Made by a program: the position numbers and the translations under genes. From Desulfurococcales archaeon (GTDB lineage: Archaea > Thermoproteota > Thermoprotei_A > Sulfolobales > WAQK01), in NCBI GenBank assembly GCA_027016915.1, contig JALURJ010000246.1, forward strand, positions 1-9,455: a DNA stretch of 9,455 bases. Direction: 5' to 3'. The notes below the pieces were generated by a model. That model had not been told where the DNA came from. It made no database searches and was given only the letters and a program-made list of their open reading frames with translations. This document shows positions 6,013-9,455 of the stretch, one piece after another. Position 1 is the first letter of the stretch. Each line of letters opens with the position of its first letter.

Positions 6013-6802
6013 CCTCTTCGCCTGACCTCCGCCTAAACGATATTTCCACTCTCTCAGGGTACTTCTTGACGCCCTTCAGCGTCTCTATGAGGGCTTGGAT
6101 GGTCTTCATGAACACGTTCTTGACGTAGGGATTCAGAGCCACTACGTTGCCGTCCACCACCAGTCTGAAGTCAGCGTAGACTGAGCAGTCCCCTATGCTC
6201 CTCTCCCCCCTAAGGACGGAGTGGGCGAACACTCTGCAGCTGGAGACGCCGCACCTGGCGCAGTCCAGGCCGGGCAGCAGGGAGTAGGCTTTGGCCAGAG
6301 CATCCTCGCGCACAGCCCTTGCCAGTTCATAGACCTGGGAGAATCTATAAGCTCTGCATCCTCTGGCAGCGGCAGCCTCGAGGACCCCGTAGTTGTCGGA
6401 GACCACGGCTAGGGTGTCCCCGGGATTGCAGCCAAGCTGATCTAGCTCCTCGGGGCTTAAAGCCACTATAAGCCTCTTACCAAGCTTGCTCTTCTTGAAA
6501 CCCTCGGCAACTACTATGAAGTACCGGGGGTCTAGGAGTGCTACAAGTTCCCCTAGGTCTTCTACCGGCGACATTGTGAAGACGGCGGTGGCTTCTGGGG
6601 AGGATAGCACAACTTGGCTAGCACCGGCTTCCATGTACTTGTAGGAGTCCTTGTCGGCAACATCTATGCCGCCATGAGCGTGCTTTACAACGGCTACCCT
6701 GCACCCCATCTTCACGAGCCTTGCAACAAGTTCGGCGCCGAGCCCCGTCTTACCCCTGCTTCTGCCGGCCGACACTATCCTGTATATCGCTCGCCCCACC
6801 AT
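5981..6802 (-). CDS. mobB: MobB-like molybdopterin cofactor protein fused to a four-cysteine iron-sulfur domain
   Basis: P-loop protein of the MobB family, which binds GTP and assists conversion of molybdopterin to its guanine dinucleotide form. It has 273 residues. The Walker A variant SAGRSRGKT is at 11-19 (Ala in place of the first Gly), with VVKHAHGGIDVADKDSYKYMEAGAS at about 38-62 (given as a region, key residues H41, H43, D52, D54) and a Walker B-like VVAEGFKKSK at about 97-106. Near 181-206 comes CxxCGxxxC plus a fourth Cys 17 residues later, a 4Fe-4S motif of the type seen in RnfB and corrinoid iron-sulfur proteins. The last part includes LNPYVKN, a continuation I have seen in archaeal relatives. 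ATG at 6802 is preferred over GTG at 6811 because AGGTGG lies 5 nt upstream. It overlaps the ModE-like gene by 53 bp, implying translational coupling. Confidence 0.85.
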   Translation of the reverse strand: MVGRAIYRIVSAGRSRGKTGLGAELVARLVKMGCRVAVVKHAHGGIDVADKDSYKYMEAGASQVVLSSPEATAVFTMSPVEDLGELVALLDPRYFIVVAEGFKKSKLGKRLIVALSPEELDQLGCNPGDTLAVVSDNYGVLEAAAARGCRAYRFSQVYELARAVREDALAKAYSLLPGLDCARCGVSSCRVFAHSVLRGERSIGDCSVYADFRLVVDGNVVALNPYVKNVFMKTIQALIETLKGVKKYPERVEISFRRRSGEEVKGSAGSSQG

Positions 6803-7163
6803 GAGGGCCACCTGGGGTTACAAGCTTGTTGAACCGCTCTTCATAAACCTTGGCCAGCCTTTCCATCTCGCCTAGGAGGGAGTCGTAGAGCTCGACAAAG
6901 GTCCTCGCCTTCTCTGTGAGACTTGCACCTCCGTGCCTGGCGCCTCCCCTCCACGTCTTTATCACCTTCATGCCGAGAAGCGCCTCGAGACGGCGGATAT
7001 AGTTCCACACGAAGTTGTACGACATCCCAAGGCTCTTAGCGGCGCCTTTGAGGGAGCCCTCCTGGTCCACCACTTTGAGGATCTCTATCCCTCCCGGCCC
7101 TATCACGGGCAGCCCGTTCTTCTCCAGCCACACTTTATATCTAAATACGAGTGTTCTAGGCAC
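6750..7163 (-). CDS. ModE-family winged-helix transcriptional regulator, DNA-binding domain only
   Basis: Protein of 137 residues resembling the N-terminal domain of the molybdate-responsive regulator ModE. Residues 23-85 carry the LysR-like winged helix: GGIEILKVVDQEGSLKGAA, then LGMSYNFVWNYIRRLEALLG, then GGARHGGASLTEKA. The GS...AA..LGMSY.. W..I...E and GG..GG...LT signatures are typical. A helical stretch (about 87-115) follows that could mediate dimers. The molybdate-binding TOBE/MOP domains are absent, so the ligand, if any, is unknown. The Gly-rich tail (116-137) is encoded in the overlap with the mobB-like gene. The GTG start at 7163 has only a weak ribosome site (GGGTTG), with a TATA element about 35-40 nt upstream. 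Being joined to mobB, it likely controls molybdenum or tungsten genes. Confidence 0.88.
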   Translation of the reverse strand: MPRTLVFRYKVWLEKNGLPVIGPGGIEILKVVDQEGSLKGAAKSLGMSYNFVWNYIRRLEALLGMKVIKTWRGGARHGGASLTEKARTFVELYDSLLGEMERLAKVYEERFNKLVTPGGPHGGASDIQDSVGRQKQG

Positions 7164-7192
7164 GTTGGCAACCCTTAGTATTGTTTTGGGCG

Positions 7193-7207
7193 AACAACTA
7201 ATAATGG
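7193..7207. promoter_or_regulatory. Shared TATA region of the divergent ModE-like and YkgJ-like genes
   Basis: The AT-rich stretch around CTAATAATGG lies midway between the two starts, about 35 nt from each (GTG at 7163 on minus, TTG at 7239 on plus). It can be read as a TATA element in both directions. The 75-bp gap has no other AT-rich segment. The ModE-like protein could therefore control itself and its neighbour. Confidence 0.45.
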
Positions 7208-7238
7208 TTCCCAGCCAGGTTGTGGCCGGGACCCAGCA

Positions 7239-7835
7239 TTGACTGGTAGGGGCTATAGGAGGCTTGGGCTCGGCGGGGCTTTCCGCTTCAAGTGCATCCG
7301 GTGTGACTACTGCTGCGGTACTGGGCCCAACATAGCCATCACAGTCTACGACGTTATACGTATGTCCCGCCGTCTAGGCATGTATTGGAAAGGGTTCCTT
7401 GAAACCTTCACGAACGTGATCATAGCAGATATGCTTCCCTTCATATCGTTAAGGGGGAACGATAGGGGGGAATGTCTTTTCATGGAGCGCGGCGAGGAGG
7501 ACACCACCAGCTGCAGGATATATGATGCCAGGCCGATGAAGTGCAGGTTCTACCCTCTCCACGTGGCCTCCCCCTCTGCGGGCCACGTTTATCTAGACAC
7601 AAAGTGTCCCGGCGTGGACCGGGGGGTGGAGAGGAGGGTTCCCAGGAGGCTCTATGACCAGTATGTGTGGGAGCTTAGGAGCCACTACTCCGCGCTCTAC
7701 AGGCTGGTCTTCGAGGAGGGCTGCGAGCCCCTAGACGCCCTCTATAGGTTGCTTGATGACAAGTGGGCCGAGGCTTGGGGGGAGAAACCGGCATGGAGCA
7801 ACCTAAAACATATCGAGGACCTCGGATCAACCTAG
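7239..7835 (+). CDS. YkgJ-type cysteine-cluster protein (putative iron-sulfur or zinc binding)
   Basis: Protein of 198 residues of the YkgJ/UPF0153 family, small cytosolic proteins with conserved cysteines thought to bind a metal or an iron-sulfur cluster; the reaction is unknown. The first cluster CIRCDYCC is at residues 19-26, followed by Cys79 (ECLFM), Cys92 (SCRIY), Cys102 in the typical YDARPMKCRFYPL and Cys123 (TKCPG). The C-terminal 70 residues are mostly helical and rich in Tyr, Arg and Leu. The TTG start at 7239 sits about 35 nt from a TATA region. The stronger AGGAGG (7256-7261) lies inside the frame and no canonical start codon follows it in frame before the first cysteines, so the true start is uncertain. 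It diverges from the ModE-like gene and converges on rps25e. Confidence 0.85.
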   Translation: MTGRGYRRLGLGGAFRFKCIRCDYCCGTGPNIAITVYDVIRMSRRLGMYWKGFLETFTNVIIADMLPFISLRGNDRGECLFMERGEEDTTSCRIYDARPMKCRFYPLHVASPSAGHVYLDTKCPGVDRGVERRVPRRLYDQYVWELRSHYSALYRLVFEEGCEPLDALYRLLDDKWAEAWGEKPAWSNLKHIEDLGST

Positions 7836-7842
7836 CGTTGGA

Positions 7843-7900
7843 GTGATGAGAACGGCGGAGAAACGAGTCTACGATGTGATGAGTGGGGCTGGCTTCCTGA
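7843..7900 (+). ncRNA. Candidate C/D-box guide RNA
   Basis: In the 74-bp gap after the YkgJ-like gene are two perfect C-box motifs GTGATGA (7843-7849 and 7876-7882) and a CTGA D box (7897-7900). The total length of 58 nt is typical for archaeal C/D sRNAs. The 14-nt stretch 7883-7896 between C' and D would be the guide. By the N+5 rule it would direct 2'-O-methylation of the C at position 5 of a target reading GAAGCCAGCCCCAC. A clear CTGA D' box is missing between the two C boxes, and only a short, imperfect terminal stem (GG 7840-7841 with CC 7901-7902) is seen. It may be processed from the YkgJ transcript, since it begins 8 nt after that stop codon. Confidence 0.55.
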
Positions 7901-7909
7901 CCGCTTCTC

Positions 7910-8194
7910 CTACTTCTTCTCTGCTGGCACGTAGATGGGAGTCCTCCTGCCCGGCATGTATAGCTTCAACACACCCTGCTCAGCCAGCATCCTGAGAACC
8001 TTCCTGGCCGTGGTAATGCTGACGCCATACCTTTCGTGGACCATGTAGGGTGTCAAGAACTTCTGGTGCTTAGCGTCCTTGGCTATCTTGTCAAGGAGCT
8101 CCTGCTGGACGCTCACGTCGTAGAGGGCCTGCTGGACTATGCTCCTCTGACCCTTGTCAGAATAGCCCTCCTTCTTGCCCTTCTTCTTAGGCAT
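7910..8194 (-). CDS. rps25e: 30S ribosomal protein S25e
   Basis: Small-subunit ribosomal protein shared by archaea and eukaryotes, 94 residues. The lysine-rich N-terminus MPKKKGKK is followed by a winged-helix domain: LLDKIAKDAKHQKFLTPYMV (about 33-52), YGVSITTARKVLRMLAEQGV (about 56-75) and the C-terminal strand pair LKLYMPGRRTPIYVP. The frame is open 27 codons further upstream, but the ATG at 8194 gives the normal family N-terminus. A strong TATA box (8226-8237) would also lie inside the longer version. The ribosome site is weak (GGTG at about 10 nt, AAGGAT adjacent), consistent with a short leader. It is transcribed alone, convergent with the YkgJ-like gene and divergent from the heme gene. 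Confidence 0.95.
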   Translation of the reverse strand: MPKKKGKKEGYSDKGQRSIVQQALYDVSVQQELLDKIAKDAKHQKFLTPYMVHERYGVSITTARKVLRMLAEQGVLKLYMPGRRTPIYVPAEKK

Positions 8195-8225
8195 ATCCTT
8201 GGCACCGGAAACCCTAGACTCGCGG

Positions 8226-8237
8226 GGATAATATAAA
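8226..8237 (-). promoter_or_regulatory. TATA box of rps25e
   Basis: CTTTATATTATC on the minus strand is centred about 38 nt upstream of the ATG at 8194 and predicts a leader of about 12 nt. It is the best TATA box in the window, as expected for a highly expressed ribosomal protein gene, and it fixes the start choice. Confidence 0.7.
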
Positions 8238-8263
8238 GGTATCCGAGCCGCGGGGATTGTTTG

Positions 8264-8280
8264 AATATACTGCATATATT
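8264..8280. repeat. Inverted repeat between rps25e and the heme gene, possible operator
   Basis: AATATA and TATATT form perfect 6-bp arms around CTGCA. It lies upstream of both divergent promoters, about 20-25 bp from the TATA-like element of the heme gene (8296-8304). The AT-rich arms stand out from the GC-rich surroundings. Regulator unknown. Confidence 0.35.
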
Positions 8281-8295
8281 TTGTATCTACGCAAC

Positions 8296-8304
8296 TAGTT
8301 TAAG
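8296..8304 (+). promoter_or_regulatory. Possible TATA element of the ahbAB-like gene
   Basis: TAGTTTAAG lies about 40 nt before the ATG at 8340 and would give a leader of about 15 nt. It is a weak match supported mainly by spacing. Confidence 0.4.
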
Positions 8305-8339
8305 GAAACCCTGGCGATTCTCAGAACAGGGCAGCATCG

Positions 8340-9302
8340 ATGCGGGTCAGGCTGAGCAGCGAGGATGTCGAGGTACTGATGAAGGCTCAATACGAGTTCC
8401 CAGTCTCGCCGGAGCCCTTCAGGGATATGGCTGAGAGTCTGGGAATGGTTGAAGACCACCTACTATCGAGACTCAGGAGGCTTAAGGAGCTGGGGGTTGT
8501 TAAGAGGATAGGATACTACCTCAACTACCGGTCCCAACGCAGGGTGGCAGCGCTTGTAGCCCTGAGGCTGCCGGGGCCCTCCATCGACAAGCTTAGAAGC
8601 CTTACGGCAGGGGACAGGGACGTTACCCACAGCTATCTGCGCAGCCACCCACGGTACAATGTGTGGATAGTTGTGAAGAAGAATAGCCGCGCCGAGCTGG
8701 AAGAATATGTGTATAGGCTGGCTAGGGCCGTGGGCGCTGAGGACCACGTTATACTATACGGGAAGAGAACCTACAAGCTCTCTGTCAAGTACGACCTTAG
8801 GAGGGGCATCTCCTGGAGCACTCAAGGCAGGCTTCCCGAAAAGGTTCCTAGCCTTAAGGAGCTAGGGGTAAGCGAGGGGCTTGTAAGAGACCTCTGTAAA
8901 GGCTTACCCATCAAGCCCAGCCCCTACAGTGATATCGCATCTAAGTATGGCCTAGCTCTGGATGAACTCCTAGAACATGTGGATGAACTGCTCAGAAAGG
9001 GCGTTCTCGCTGATCCCGGGGCAGCGCTGGACGGGGATAAGCTGGGTTTTAGGAGTAACGCTATGGCTGTGCTTCCATGCGACAAGTGCTGCGGATGGGT
9101 TGCCGACAACGTCGCAGAAGCCACCCATGTTGTGCTCAGGAAGACCGTGCCCGGAAAGTGGGAGTACCCCTGCTACTTCATGGTCCATGCTCGCAGACAC
9201 GGCGCAGTCTACGAGGTGGCACGCCGCGTCTTCGAGAATCTGGGCGTGGAGGGGGAGCTCCTATTCAGTCTAGAGAACCTTAAGCCGGGGGTTGTGAGAT
9301 GA
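8340..9302 (+). CDS. Fused two-domain siroheme decarboxylase-like protein (AhbA/AhbB or NirD/L family)
   Basis: Protein of 320 residues made of two Lrp/AsnC-like units. Unit 1 has a winged helix (about 6-60, with YEFPVSPEPF and MAESLGMVEDHLLSRLRRLKELGVVKRI) and a ferredoxin-like domain with VTHSYLR (95-101), His103 and YNVWIVV. Unit 2 has a second helix-turn-helix (about 173-225), then RSNAMAVL (238-245), ATHVVLR (261-267) and a W-x-Y-P stretch with YFMVHA (279-284). FP...PF, the (V/A)THxxxR repeat and YNVW are marks of siroheme decarboxylase subunits, which remove two acetate carboxyls from siroheme (to didecarboxysiroheme) in archaeal heme and in heme d1 synthesis. These are usually separate AhbA and AhbB chains forming a heterodimer; here both are in one protein. 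It overlaps the following radical SAM gene by 4 bp (ATGA), so they form an operon. A plain Lrp regulator is less likely given the motifs. Confidence 0.85.
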   Translation: MRVRLSSEDVEVLMKAQYEFPVSPEPFRDMAESLGMVEDHLLSRLRRLKELGVVKRIGYYLNYRSQRRVAALVALRLPGPSIDKLRSLTAGDRDVTHSYLRSHPRYNVWIVVKKNSRAELEEYVYRLARAVGAEDHVILYGKRTYKLSVKYDLRRGISWSTQGRLPEKVPSLKELGVSEGLVRDLCKGLPIKPSPYSDIASKYGLALDELLEHVDELLRKGVLADPGAALDGDKLGFRSNAMAVLPCDKCCGWVADNVAEATHVVLRKTVPGKWEYPCYFMVHARRHGAVYEVARRVFENLGVEGELLFSLENLKPGVVR

Positions 9303-9455
9303 TCCCCGTAACCGTAATGGTGGCTGGGGAGGGGACAGTCTCGTACAGGATTAAGGGCAGGTTCGGGAAGGGGAGGCCCAGCCGATTCGCCGACTCGTTC
9401 CGCCCCATAGTAGCCTGGAACATGACGTGGAAATGCAACCTTAAGTGTGCCCACT
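9299..9455 (+). CDS. Radical SAM protein, N-terminal fragment, probably heme synthesis AhbC or AhbD
   Basis: The first 52 codons are visible and the gene continues beyond the window. It begins at the ATG that shares ATGA with the stop of the decarboxylase gene. Residues 36-52 read RPIVAWNMTWKCNLKCAH, the start of a CxxxCxxC motif whose last cysteine lies just past the edge; this is the 4Fe-4S site that splits S-adenosylmethionine. A P-(I/V)-V-x-W-N-x-T-x-x-C-N-L lead-in is common in AhbC/AhbD/NirJ and PqqE-like proteins. With the upstream siroheme decarboxylase it most likely converts didecarboxysiroheme to coproheme (AhbC) or coproheme to heme (AhbD). The fragment is too short to choose. Confidence 0.8.
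   Translation, partial: MIPVTVMVAGEGTVSYRIKGRFGKGRPSRFADSFRPIVAWNMTWKCNLKCAH

Noticed and set aside
8195..8275. Upstream extension of S25e by 27 codons
   Set aside because: It contains the TATA box of the gene, and the ATG at 8194 gives the normal S25e N-terminus.
1..9455. CRISPR arrays, tRNA genes, insertion sequences or defence systems
   Set aside because: No regularly spaced repeats, cloverleaf-like sequence, transposase or defence-gene motifs were seen on either strand. The intein is the only mobile element supported.

Overview
The window looks like chromosomal DNA of a hyperthermophilic crenarchaeon of the Desulfurococcales, most like Aeropyrum (inference). The reasons are a GC-rich sequence with AGG-dominated arginine codons, archaeal-only genes (RadA, eukaryote-like ribosomal protein S25e, archaeal-type threonyl-tRNA synthetase with its DTD-like editing domain, Ahb-type heme genes), GTG/TTG starts, Shine-Dalgarno sites resembling GAGGTG, and TATA elements about 35-50 bp upstream of starts. 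No tRNA, rRNA, CRISPR array or insertion sequence was recognised.

Left part (1-2391, minus strand): the recombinase gene radA, whose 3' end lies outside the window. It is interrupted inside the ATP-binding P-loop by a 511-residue intein with a two-motif LAGLIDADG endonuclease and a helix-turn-helix-like segment. This is the main mobile element here. A 148-bp divergent promoter region separates radA from a small conserved protein with a possible SecB-like fold (2540-2962). Next comes threonyl-tRNA synthetase (thrS, ending at 4860), which appears to start at a non-canonical CTG or a TTG codon.

Middle (5014-7163): a two-TM potassium channel with a cytoplasmic RCK module (plus strand) converges on, and overlaps by 32 bp, a molybdenum-cofactor pair on the minus strand. 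That pair is a ModE-type DNA-binding regulator overlapping a MobB-like P-loop protein with a C-terminal four-cysteine iron-sulfur motif. The two are probably co-transcribed and suggest Mo/W-enzyme metabolism.

Right part (7239-9455): a YkgJ-type cysteine-cluster protein diverges from the ModE gene. A good candidate C/D-box guide RNA lies in the 74-bp convergent gap before rps25e (minus strand). Then comes a fused two-domain Lrp/AsnC-like protein of the siroheme decarboxylase family (AhbA/AhbB-like, plus strand). It overlaps by 4 bp a radical SAM gene that runs off the right edge. Together they look like the start of the alternative (siroheme-dependent) heme or heme d1 pathway.

The observations most worth checking are the endonuclease-bearing intein in the RadA P-loop, the apparent CTG start of thrS, the C/D guide RNA candidate, the MobB-iron-sulfur fusion and the fused AhbA/AhbB-like protein. 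All family assignments come from reading motifs by eye. No database search was possible.
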